The notes below the pieces were generated by a model, which did no database searches, was not told the origin of the DNA, and saw only the letters and a program-made list of their open reading frames with translations. Position numbers and translations under genes: made by a program. 64,000 nucleotides of DNA, taken from Klebsormidium nitens (taxonomy: Eukaryota; Streptophyta; Klebsormidiophyceae; Klebsormidiales; Klebsormidiaceae). Below are positions 45,592 through 56,500 of this stretch, piece by piece. The number at the start of each line of letters is the position of its first letter. Position 1 is the stretch's first letter. The stretch is from positions 140,987-204,986 of the forward strand of contig DF237017.1 in NCBI GenBank assembly GCA_000708835.1. The letters are read 5' to 3'.

Positions 45592-47030
45592 GGGTTCATA
45601 TTGAAATAATACAACGGAGTCCTTATTGAAATAATACAACGGAATCCTTCTAAAGGTTTAGGAAAGCGAAGGTAACATTGAACAACCGAAGTGTTGCAAT
45701 AAAAGCCTTGAGTGAAGAGGATGCTGGTCCTGCATGAGAGAGAAGGCCTGAGAAAGGGGGTTTCATTCCAAAGTCGAGCACCACTCACAAAGGAGCGCTT
45801 GGAGCTCAATTGACGACCTTTGCGGGCGACTACCGTCATGCTTGCCGCACACGGCCGGTCAGTCCGCGGCCGCCCCACCGGCACAACCCAGCGTCATTAT
45901 GGAGTGGCCTATACTAATAGCGTCTAGACTCTATACCAATAGCGTTCCGAATTTGCAAATTCCACTTTGAAATCCGGATCTCCGCCTTTCGCATGTAGCA
46001 AATGATCTAATCATTTGAAATCATGGTCTTATTACAATCAATCATAAGCTACACTTAGTTTCTTGACCGTTTCACCGATATGGAGAGGGTCTAATCATTG
46101 CAGGGCAGTAGGGCCCCGGGTACATACCTAGTACATAGTAGGTACTAGGTATTACCGGTAGATACCGGTATACTGGTACGGTACGACAGTGGTACCTAAA
46201 CTCTCGTGCGACGTGTGACCTATTAAACGGGCGCATTCGAGCTACCGGGGCGCACAAAACCAAAAATCCTAACCGAGAAAATCACAGGCTCCGCACCACC
46301 ACTCACCCTATTAAACCACCTTACCTACCCCACCCGTCCCCTGGGCGTTTAACTTCAAGTCATATGCCTCTACAGTCACACAAGAGTTGCCATAGTGTAC
46401 ATAGTGAGTACGGTAGGCAGTAGGTAAGTACCGTAGTACCGTTCAAAAGTACTTGAAAGTAGTTAGTGCTGACTCCCGAGTCCCGAGTGGTGTGTTAAAC
46501 TTGATGGGTATCTTCTGTACAACTGAAGGACACAGGTACGGTACCGGCATGTTCCTGATGAATTACAACGCGTAGTGCCTTGTACGCAGCAGGGACCCCG
46601 GACCCAGCGGTACAGGTACTGCCGCACTGGAGACAGCCCTCAGGTCGTGCAGAGTCGAAGAACAATGTTAAAAGTTTGGGCGAGTGCCAAGGAGCCTCTG
46701 TGAAGAGACCGGAGTCCACTGCCAGCAGAAGGTAAGGGTAAGTTAGTCGCAAAGAAAACAAAATTCGTGACAGCAAATGATCAAAGGGGATCAGAAGGCG
46801 CCTATAACTGGACATCAATGCCCGGCAGCGTTTTCCACCACTGATCAGAGCAGCTCAGCACTCCCTTACTTCTCCCACAAGCGAAAGCCTGGCACTGTTA
46901 CAATCAGAGTCTGGATTATTTTTCGACTGAACGCCCTGTATTTTACCAGGCGGAGCTGGTTGAGAGCTTGGTTAGACACCCCTGACCAGATCTTGAGGAG
47001 ATCTGGATTGCAGTGGAAGCTTTCTGTGGC
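45592..47030. other. Intergenic region between AHL and terpene synthase genes
   Basis: It contains inverted-repeat element 3 and, around it, many short GGTACC/ACCGGTA palindromes (46120-46195 and 46400-46460). No gene is supported. Confidence 0.5.
46199..46388. mobile_element. MITE-like inverted-repeat element 3 (degenerate)
   Basis: Weak inverted repeats are ACTCTCGTGCGACGTGTGAC on the left, matched by the complement of the right end near 46370-46388 (ACTCTTGTGTGAC), plus an inner TTAAACG pair. The C-rich core (CTCCGCACC ... CCCCACCCGTCCCC) lies at 46290-46341. I could not identify a target-site duplication. Confidence 0.55.
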
Positions 47031-50000
47031 ATGGCGCCTGCGGCATTGACGAACCGAGCTGCAGAACAGAGTGCGACAGGGCCCTTACCCCAGTGCTCCT
47101 CTTGGAGCTTACATCGAACCTCCTCCACGGGCCCCCAGCACCCAGCTGCCCCTCGCCGGTTGCTGCGAATTCGGACGCTTGCGGATCAGCCCGCACCTGC
47201 TGACTTGAGAGGGGAAGGGGAACAGATTTGGGAGGAGGCGCCCCCCGCCGTGTGGGAAGAGCAGCTACTGTACCCGGAGGCATGGTTTGACCTCTTTTTC
47301 AAGTACATCAAGCAGTCGCGCGAGGGAATGTGGGGCAGCGGGGCGGGACCGTTAAGCTGCATCCAGGTGGGAGGAGTGCAATAGCCCAACTCTACATCTC
47401 CATTGAACTTAATCAGCAAGTTGCTTAATCAGCTTACTTGCGGTATGACTAACAAATGTTAGCTGGTTATAGGCAATAAATGTATGTCTGGTCCGTGCTG
47501 GCCAGCAATCTTAGGGAACATCCTTTTTTAAAGACAAATCTTTGCAACACTTTCTGGTATAGACCAACCATTTATCGCTCGACTTTTACCTCTACAATGA
47601 TGCCTGATCAGACAGGACGTGGTTTGCCCATCCGTGTATTTTCCACAGAGCTTGAGTGTTTTCATCACGTTTTCGTGGTAAGACTTCAACCCGCTTATGC
47701 AGAGACCCCGTTCACCCACCAGCTCACCGCTGACCTTAGTGAAGGTTGTGAACAGTGACACGAGTACTATCCCGCAGCTTTTCTGCAGAGCGAACATTTC
47801 GTGGGTCAACTTTTACCTCGGCAAGACATCGTCAAAGTACAGTGATTCATCAGTGCGCCAATCGATCCTATTGCATGCAGAGCCTCGGATCTTTCCGCCA
47901 CCATTTATGGGAGGCCCCAGAGTACGGGCCCGAGCAGGAAAAGTGACACGACTCCTGCATTTGTTTCTTTGCGCAGGGTGAACTCGGGTGGCTGAACTTC
48001 GACTTGGGCGCAGGCGCCCAGAAGGAGGCTGCTAAAGACCATGGCTGCAGCTCTTGGGTCGGGTTCATGATTTGCTTTCCGGAGACCATGGCGTCCTACA
48101 AGACGATGGGCGAGCTCTGGAAGCCATTTGCCGCCATAGACGACTGGATGGAGCACCAGAGTCCGCGGACCTGGTCCCGGTGGTCGAGTGGTTCAAGGAG
48201 CTTTGGCGCATGAGGTGCGTCCTGAGGGGGTTTGAGCGGGAAAACAAGGTCCGGTCAGCAGGCGGTCAGGCAGGCGGGTTTCGCAGGTTTCCTTTCAGTC
48301 GGGGTCATGTAAAGAGAACCCACGCACTCAAGATGGTTCAAGGTCGAGCTGCAACGCCTGAGGTGCGCCCGGTATTTGACCAACTCAATTAGCAGCCGTT
48401 TTCAAGTAGGCGGGCTTGGTGGAAGGCATCGAACTTAGTGGACTTGGTCCAAAGTGCGCTCACGTAAAAGGTGACACAGCAGACATTTGAGAGCTGATTT
48501 CGAGAGCGAATCTGATAATTTTTTCGATGTCGAAGCTGACCCCCGACTTTCTTTCGAGTGCCACGACGCTCTTTACTTCACTGACACGCTCGGGACGCTG
48601 TGGGTGGCCTTCACGCGGTTCAACGACTCGCAGTCTGCTGGCCCACAAGTGGCTCATGCACACGTTCGGTAGAAGCAACAGCACGTCTCAGCTACGCGCT
48701 GCTGGATCCTCAGAGTAATGCATATCCATGGTGGTCATTACTTCGCAGCTAAGAGGCAGTCAACCGAACAAGGTCGACGAAAGGCGTGTAACCTCCGATT
48801 AACCATGCACACCTTGCAGATCGGGAAACTTCAACTGGTGGTAAAAGAGATTCCGAGCGGTGCAACGAGCCGTGGTTTGAACAGCGACTGCTGACTGCCA
48901 TTGTCTCCCAACGTCTCTGCAGTGCATCAAGCGACGGACTCGACTACGACCGGGCTATCGGTGCGGTGCCCACGTGCTTTGCCACGCGGCCGGAGCTTGC
49001 CAGCGCAGCCTCGGACTACCTGCTCGCCCTAGACAAGTACAATGCGCGTGCTACGCAGGTAGACCCTGCCTGGGTTCGTCGCATCTCGTGGGGCTCCTAC
49101 CTTTTTTACAGGGTGAGTTTCATCTAACCTGCCGCTAACACAGGGCTTTTTGGCGGTTAACCAGAGTCGGTTACGGGCTGGTTCGAAGCTGGTTAACTGA
49201 CCATAGACCAGACTCGAGCAATGACCAGGCTTTTAACATGGCTTTACTGCGGTTCTTGGTCAAAGAACCAGGCTGATTTTTGCTTATCGAACCTGGTTAG
49301 CAGCCAGACTTTCGTGTGTATAAGTCTGCCTGATTGGAGGACTTTGTTATCCAGCCGAGGCTGGTTAGTACTTGACTGGTTAGTCTTACCGTCTGCTGGT
49401 GACCTAAGCTAGTACTGCTGAGAATGGCTGTTGACGACGAAACGATTTGGGGTAGTAATGATGGGTCGGTACGGCTACTGACAGCAGCTTCACCTGTGCG
49501 AGTAGGGTGTGGTACAGCTGCTGACGACATGTCCGGAAATCCTAGTGTGGCCTCTTTTCGGGGCACCGTTGGATTTGTCCGTTTTCCAGCACCGGGACCT
49601 CCCGGCGGCAGTTTATCCGATGCCCGTCAATCTGCTCAGAACAAGCTAGAGTCGGGTTTGCAGACTTCGTCCTGGCACGTGAGCCACGTCTGCTATTGTG
49701 GTCCAAAACTTTGTGCCAAAAGCGATTCACTATAAATCAAAACCCGAACTAAGAGCGGACTTTAAAATATTCTTAGATCAAGTTTGGCTAAATAGTCCGG
49801 TTTCTCAGATCATAGCGCTCTTGATTCTGCCCTCGGATCTCAAACCAAACCGTACTGAAAACCGGACTCTTGATTCTGCCCTCAGATCTTAGACCAAATC
49901 GTACTCAAAATCAAAGTCCAGTTTTTAAGATCAACCCGTGTCTGAAAGTACCTGTGGCGCTCTTGGAAGTGCTCTTAAAACGAACTTACGATTTACAGCA

Positions 50001-52384
50001 AATCCAGCCTTTTCAGCGTGCCGACGAAGGCTCTCTTTGCACGCCGTTTCAACCGAACTCTTCACTTTGCTCGTGAGCGGTGTCAAAAGCGGCTCCGCTT
50101 CCGGCCTCCACAGGGCGTCATGCGCGAGGCCAACAGTCTAAGCGCGTACCAGACGCGGGGAACCCTGCCGACGCTGGAAGAGTACCTGCAGACCCGACTC
50201 TTCTCCTTCGGCGGGATCGGCATGAGAATGCTGACAATGGTGGAGCGCAGCGTCCGGTAAGCTAGCGGCTCCGGTAGGCCCGGGTAAACGAACTCTCGAT
50301 GCTACGTTAGGAACAGCCGCACTCACAAGGATTTTTGGCGGTTAAACATAGTCGGTTTACGTGCTGGTTCAAAGCTGGTTGAATGTCCAATAACCGGACT
50401 CGAGCGGTAACCACGTTTTTAGCATGGCTATGACGCACTTATTGGTCGAAGAACAACACTAAAGTCTGCTTATCAAACCTGGTTAGCAGCCAAACCTTCC
50501 TGTGACTGTCGGGAGACGCTGGTGGGGCTAGTCTATGGTTAGGGGGACACGGGCTCTCTTGCAAGATCCTTTCCATAAGCACGTTGGATCAAGGATTTGA
50601 ACGAGTGAGACATCTCCTCGGTGAGCAATTCCATTCTACTCTTCTTGCGCTCACTCTCCATAGAGTCAGGAACGTCCGTGCATCTGTTAGCCCTGTCTGC
50701 ATCTTGGCCTAAGCGGAATGAACAGAACCGCTTGCGTCACGGCCGTCCGAGCTTGGCATCGAAACTCAGGACAATTCCATCCGTCCTTCATTGTCCCGAC
50801 TCAGTAGCTACGCTTGCAAGCTGGCGTGGGAACAAGCGGGCCTCCGACGTTGATTAACTACAAGGGTCGCCACGTGGAATCTGTATAATCGTCGATCGGA
50901 TCCGGCGCGCTCTGACCAGCTGTCGCACCCGCGGCACGCTACATTCATGGCCACGCCCCCTGAGCCCCAAGTCTTTAATCCTTCGGAAATATCCCGCTCC
51001 ACGTGGCAGGCTGAACAGTGCCAGCTTTGCCCGCGCGCGCCTGCTGCTGGTGTATGCGGGCGCGGCCACCGCGCTCTTCAACGACTGCCTGGTCGCCGCC
51101 AAGGAGCCGGCCGAGGGCCTCTTCAACGCGGTCACTATCGCGGGGAAGAGCCACGTGGTGCGGCTGCATAACGTGATCCTCGACCTCTTTGCGGACGAGG
51201 CGGCCCGCTTCTGCGCGAGCGCGGCCCCGGTGAGCGCGTGTGCTAAACCAAACCCCTAAACCCCTAAACCCCTAAACCCCTAACCCCTAAACCCCTAAAC
51301 CCCTAACCCCTAAACCCCTAAACCCCCTAAAGTACAGTTTGGAAGAAAGCGGGGTCACCGATGGGCCCATCTCCTACAAACTGAAACTTAATCTCCGCAG
51401 TGCAACAGCGGCCAATTCCTTCCTCTTCAAAGTCGCGCCGGCTTTGAACCGGAGGCCGTGCTACGGTTCCGCACATCAACGAAGCGAGGTGCTCCGTTTC
51501 GGCTCCGGTTCGAGAAGCACGGATTGGAACTTAGGTCAAGCCTTGTGGCCTTCATTCAGAGACACCAACGATACGTGATTTTCCAAAAAGAATGGAATCG
51601 TGTTCTAATTTTTGTAAGGACATCCGGAGGCGCCACAGAAACATGTCCCTCACGGATCGGAAAATGTGATCGAATCTGCCTTATACAACGAAGAGTACTT
51701 TGTGAACAGAAACTTCTTGCGTCTGGATTTGATGTGACGTGGTTTTGCAACGCACTGACGACGCTCTTGCCGGACAATGGTGAATAACGGCCCGCACGTT
51801 GGTCGAATATAACAAGGCTGATTAATTAACGTGGCAAATGCTCACTGAACAAGCCCCTAGCAAATTCGACCCGCGAGGGGTCATCACGTGTTTTGAGTCC
51901 GGTACTCTTGTGTGCCCTAACCGCTGCTTGCGATAAGATAGGCGCCCGGTGGACGGGTGGGGTTACTTGGTGGTTAGGGTGGGTTCGGGTGCGGAGCGCG
52001 AGTTTTCCTGGTTAGTTCCATGGTGTGATTCAGTCGGGGATTGCGGATCTTCGGGCACACACCAGTTAGGCCACACAAGACTTACCAGTATCATGTCTTG
52101 CGTTGTCGCAGAAGGACGAAGCTGAGGAGTTCGTCAACGTGCTGAAGGCGAGCGTCACTGGTGGCGCCGTGTGGCACAACACCACTGGCCGCTACCGCAA
52201 GTATGTGGAGATGACGCGGCAGCCGTTTGCGATTGCGGGCTGGCCGGAGGGGCAGCTGACGGACGCCCACAGCCGGTTGCGCGGGGAGGTGCGCGCGATG
52301 TTGCAAAGGATTGCGCGTGAGGATCTGCCAGGGGAGTTCCCGCAATCGGATGAAGCGGACCGGCGGAGGGCGGCTGGTGCATGA
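47031..52384 (+). CDS. Microbial-type terpene synthase-like protein; N-terminal part uncertain
   Basis: Class I terpene synthases ionise and cyclise prenyl diphosphates. The C-terminal exons are firm and in phase: 48923-49112, 50114-50256, 51010-51229 and 52112-52384. They carry REANSLSAYQ...LPTLEEYLQTRLFS (typical before helix G), FNDCLVAAKE in place of the NDxxSxxxE metal motif (Val where Ser is usual), NAVTIAG, and a TTGRYRKY segment fitting the C-terminal RY motif. Upstream exons 47031-47366, 48051-48214 and 48483-48668 join in phase to give 503 residues, but the DDxxD region is not clear. A different frame at 47977-48170 encodes AIDDWME. So the 5' model is tentative and pseudogenisation is possible. 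Plant MTPSL-type synthases are thought to derive from bacteria or fungi. Confidence 0.6.
49141..49330. repeat. Intronic repeat in terpene synthase gene, copy 1
   Basis: About 190 bp shares obvious similarity with 50328-50512 in the next intron: TTTTTGGCGGTTAA at the start, GCTGGTTC.AAGCTGGTT in the middle and CTGGTTAGCAGCCA near the end. The element is rich in GGTTA/CTGGTT motifs and has no coding text. Confidence 0.75.
49818..49915. repeat. Two-copy 49-bp tandem repeat
   Basis: CTCTTGATTCTGCCCTC starts at 49818 and again at 49867 and is followed by matching text (GATCT.A.ACCAAA.CGTACT). It lies in the terpene synthase intron 49113-50113. Confidence 0.85.
50328..50512. repeat. Intronic repeat in terpene synthase gene, copy 2
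   Basis: This is the second copy of the element at 49141-49330, in the intron 50257-51009 and in the same orientation. It is diverged by many substitutions and a few small indels. Confidence 0.75.
51244..51331. repeat. Interstitial telomere-like repeat (CCCCTAAA)n
   Basis: About 11 units, mostly CCCCTAAA with interspersed CCCCTAA, begin 15 bases after the exon donor at 51229. On the other strand this reads TTTAGGGG, one base longer than the plant TTTAGGG repeat. It is flanked by gene sequence on both sides, so it is not a chromosome end. Confidence 0.92.
51906..52080. mobile_element. MITE-like inverted-repeat element 4
   Basis: Terminal inverted repeats of about 20 bp: TCTTGTGTGCCCTAACC on the left and the complement of a TCTTGTGTGGCCTAACTGG end on the right. 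The core (51951-52000) is the C-rich core of element 1 in reverse orientation. It is 175 bp long, inside the last intron of the terpene synthase gene. No clear target-site duplication was found. Confidence 0.78.
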
Positions 52385-53531
52385 CCTAAGCCTGCGCAGC
52401 TAACTAAGTAACAATGAAGATGTTTGAATGTACAGGGGGCCGTTTAAGTGATTATTCTGATCTGCGTATAAAGATATAGCGGACGGTGCATGACCTAAGC
52501 GCAGTTAACGGTGACATTTGAGTCCTTCCAAATGATGTACAGAGGGCCGTCGTGCACAATTTTGGTTTGTGTAGGAAAGGTATATATGTAGCCTCAGCCT
52601 CGCTCAACGTGTTTTGTACATTCAAAAGCATAGGCACTTGCTGGTGCAATTATGATTTCCGGGCCATCCTCCCGAATTGCATCGTAGTAAGGGAAGGCCG
52701 GCCGGCCGGCAATCATGTAGGCCTTAGGGGGGCCAGTCACGGCCTCAGATTGTACATAGTTGTACATGTGACTTCGCGCACATCATGATGATGCATAGGA
52801 TCGGAATATCATGCACATAATGTTAGCGAAAGTTATATATAGGCATGATGTAACATGTGCATGTACATCTGGTGATGATTAATGGATGGCAGCTAGCAAG
52901 TGAGGAACATATGTTCGCTCATGAGACTGATTGATCCTGAGCTGCACGTGTTTATATGAGCCTATGCATCTGGCAGATCCTAAGTCGAGGCGCCCCGGCC
53001 TGGCATCAGTGTCTGGGTCAGATCATAGGATGGCGGGCCTCGCACCAGGTAGTATGGTAGTGTTGCCAAGGGGGCCGGGGTGACATGGCCGGGCGCCCTT
53101 CCAGTCACTGGCCAGAACTCTACGTGTCGAACGCCATTTGCTTTGCTGGCTCACGCGCGCAGCCTTTGCAGAGGCATGGAAAACTTGACGCATACAGGTG
53201 TAGCAGTGGCGACGCACAAAATGTAAAATCGATGGACTATTTTGTCGCCGCAATCTCTCCCCATGTTATGGTCGTGCGGGGGACCGTTAAAGCATGCATT
53301 GGCGAATGTCAGATCGTAGTGACCAATCAAGCGCAGACGTATGAAGACTGATCCAGACCAGCATGATTAGCTGATGATTTGCAACGAAATCGAAGTAGCA
53401 CGCGTTTCTGGGGTGCAAAGCGGATGCACTAAGACAAAGGACCGAGTCCGACTCGACCATTCCGCATTTCCAAACTCAAGGACGTCGGGTCAGCCAGAGT
53501 CAGTAACGGCAGCTGCACAGTCGCGCCGGCT
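52385..53531. other. Intergenic region between convergent terpene synthase and GlyRS genes
   Basis: No gene is supported. The stretch 52400-52960 is AT-richer with many ATG/CAT trinucleotides and a perfect GGCCGGCCGGCC palindrome near 52697. Its role, if any, is unknown. Confidence 0.5.
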
Positions 53532-56500
53532 CTACTTTTCCTCTTTGGCTTCGACCTTTGGATATTGCGCCACAACGTCCGACCACGCAACCACACCGTC
53601 GGCAAGACTCCGAACGACGCCCACAACCTGTTTCGTCCCGATGCGCACTTGTTCCGTGGTTTCCCGTTCCCGCAACGTCACAGTGCCGCCCTGAAGGGTT
53701 TCGAAATCGACGGTGATGGCGAACGGCACGCCGATCTCGTCCGTCCGGGCGTACCGCTTGCCGATGGAAATGGCGGTCGTGTCGATCTGGAAGGAAAGAC
53801 TTTGGTCAGCACCTCAGCTTTCATGTCTTCTTCGCTTTATGAAGTCAGCGCAACCCAACCATTTTTCCTGACCTATCTGGTAATCAGCAGATGAAGCCCC
53901 GAACAGTGCAGAGCAGACAAGTTCCTTTCTAAATGCGTAAACATTGCTGAATCCGGAAAACGACGCTGAGCGGTGCTACGAGTCCGTTGATGTTCCTATT
54001 ATTGTGACGACTCTCCTCATGCTTCGTCTTTTTGATTTCTCGCAAAGCTTCTTTAGAAACGGTCCCTCCGCTTCAAACATGTAAAATTCTTTGTCTCGTC
54101 GGTACGTAGTAACATTAGATACACGTTATGATGGTCCAACAAAAGGCACAATACGAGCTAAAGAAAGGGCCAGAAGAAGCTTCGAAGCAGCTCGCTGCTC
54201 TGTAATCAAAAGACAGAACAACAACAACATTCTTCCATGACTTCCCTCACCTTGTTCGCAACACCGGAGGCAGTCATCGCCTGCGAGATTTGGTAACCCT
54301 CCTCGTCCAGCTTGGCGTTTGACACTAGCGGGAACACAGTCACCTTGATGGGCGCCACGAGAGGCGTGAACCTGGCCAGACGAAGGATCGGTGTTAAGCG
54401 GCGAGGTGTTTAGAAGTAGGACCACGATGGCTTCTGTCTCACCTCTCCTTAGCGCGACTATCCTACCACTTTCCTACTAGCTTCCCACAACTTTCGTACC
54501 ACTTTCGCACCTTTTTACCAATTACCGTACGAGGAACAACGTCTGTTCGGTCTGCTCCGGACTCGGCTCAGGCGGAATGTCACTACCTAGCTTTGCGTTT
54601 GATATGGACTTTCTGACATCCAAGAAAACTTGACCGCCAAGCATGCAACCTGGTTTTAAAAGATGGATCAATTCAAAATAAGTAAGGACACACAAAACCC
54701 AGAGAACCGACTGTTGTTCGTTATCCGGGGCGTTGAAAGCGATTTACCAATCTGACTACTGAAAACAGGAAGCGTCTACTTAGTGTAATACAAGCAGACA
54801 GTCTGCTCAGGAACCTCAAAGTATCCGTGACGGGCCGCTGCTCGTCGCCAGCAGACGCAATCCAAGGAGGAGACAAGCACAACAACGACGTCACAACTTG
54901 GGACAAACTCGGGAACGAAAAAGGTGGGAAAGATGGGGAGAAAAACACTGAATGTTGTAGTAAAGGACTTACTTGAAGACGGTCCGCTGCTCATCGCCTT
55001 CCCGCGCATAGTAGGAGTGCTCGAAGAGGCAGTAGATGATGCGCCCGACGCCGAACGACGGCTCGATCACGGACGGCGTGATGTTCTTGCCGCTCTCCGT
55101 GCGCTTCTCCTTTGCAATCTTCACCATGTCGCGGGTGATCGTAAACGTCTGGAGGCAGAAATTCGGATTTACGTCAGCAGGCTGGGTCTGGGTGTGAGAA
55201 GAAAGAAAGATGTCGTTCAAATAACCAGAGCAAAAAGGGGCTTGTTTTGCTTAAGCTCTTCGTCAGCGCTCTTCACCATGTCGCGGGTGAACGTGGATGT
55301 CTGGAGGCACGAAATTGGGTGCACGTCGGCAGGCTGATTTAAGGTCTGGGGAAAAAAGAAAATTGTTGGAGATAAGCAGATGAGATCGTGGATAATAGTG
55401 CTTGGCTCTCCAAGCGCGTAACCTTTGCAATCTTCGCCATGTCGTGGGTGATCGTAAACGTGAGAGACACGCCATCGGGGATACGTCAGCATGAGGGTTG
55501 GTTGGGTTTTGAAGTTACCAGAAAGGGGGTCATGGTAGATGTTATGATAACCAAATTATGACAATGACCTTATAAGCTCTCCATGCGCATCTCCTTCGCA
55601 ATCTTCATTTTTTCGAGGGTGGTCGTAAACGTCTGGAGACACGCGATCGGCAGCATATCAGCGTGGGGGCTGCTTTCAAGTGGGCGTCCTGAGACTCGGA
55701 ACGCCTGACGTCACATGGCGAAATCGAAGCACGGACTTCCGCTATCCTGTCGCCGAAAAGCTGGTACCGGAGTCTGTGCCCCGAGCACTGGGCCCTGCTA
55801 AAAGTGGCCGGGTGATGACGTTTGCGTAGACGCCCTCTTTCAATGTTGGGGAGAAGCAGGGCAGTGAAAGGGGAACTGTTGATATAGAGAAAATAGAACC
55901 GGGGCAGAATAGTTTGGGCTGCTGTGAAAATCGTATCCGTTTTCTTTGGCCATAGCGAATGCCTGTGAAGGTGCGGAAAAGCCTGGAGCAACCAGGTCAG
56001 GCGTCTGAAAGCGACTCAATGGCTGTATAGCCTGGGAACTAAACCCTGTTCCTTACAAGCTGCAATTGAAACGCACTATACTGAAGTTTGCTTCTATTGC
56101 AGACGGGTACGCTTATAAAAGCCTACGTTCTTATCAAGTCCTGCTCACCTGGTTCGTTGTGCAGATGGTAAGCGGGGCTTCGCCGTCCTTCTCCAACTTG
56201 GCCTGCATAGCGAGAGCCTCCTCCTCTGACATCGCCTGCAACAAGCAAAGACGACAATCGTATCAAGAGGTAAAATGAGATGCGAGGCAAAGAGGTAAAG
56301 GTCCTCATCTGAATCTGACAAAGCCTGCAAACTTCAGAACGGCGATGGTTATTGAGTAGCGGCGATACGGAATTCTATCTTTGGAGAACGGTCGGAACCC
56401 CACAGGCGTAGAGGGGCTACATTGTGACCCATGATTCAGGGAGTTTGCGCAAACCAACCACGATGGGCGTCCGCAATACTGGTGCACGCCAAACTTGCGG

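Noticed and set aside
45240-45884. 214-codon minus-strand frame
   Set aside because: It lies antisense to AHL exon 5, whose plus-strand reading has clear catalytic motifs and paired splice sites.
48100-48170. AIDDWME as the DDxxD motif of the terpene synthase
   Set aside because: It is in a frame that does not connect to the later exons in phase, so I did not use it in the model; it is kept only as a finding to test.
51244-51331. A true chromosome end
   Set aside because: Exons of the same gene lie on both sides of the tract.
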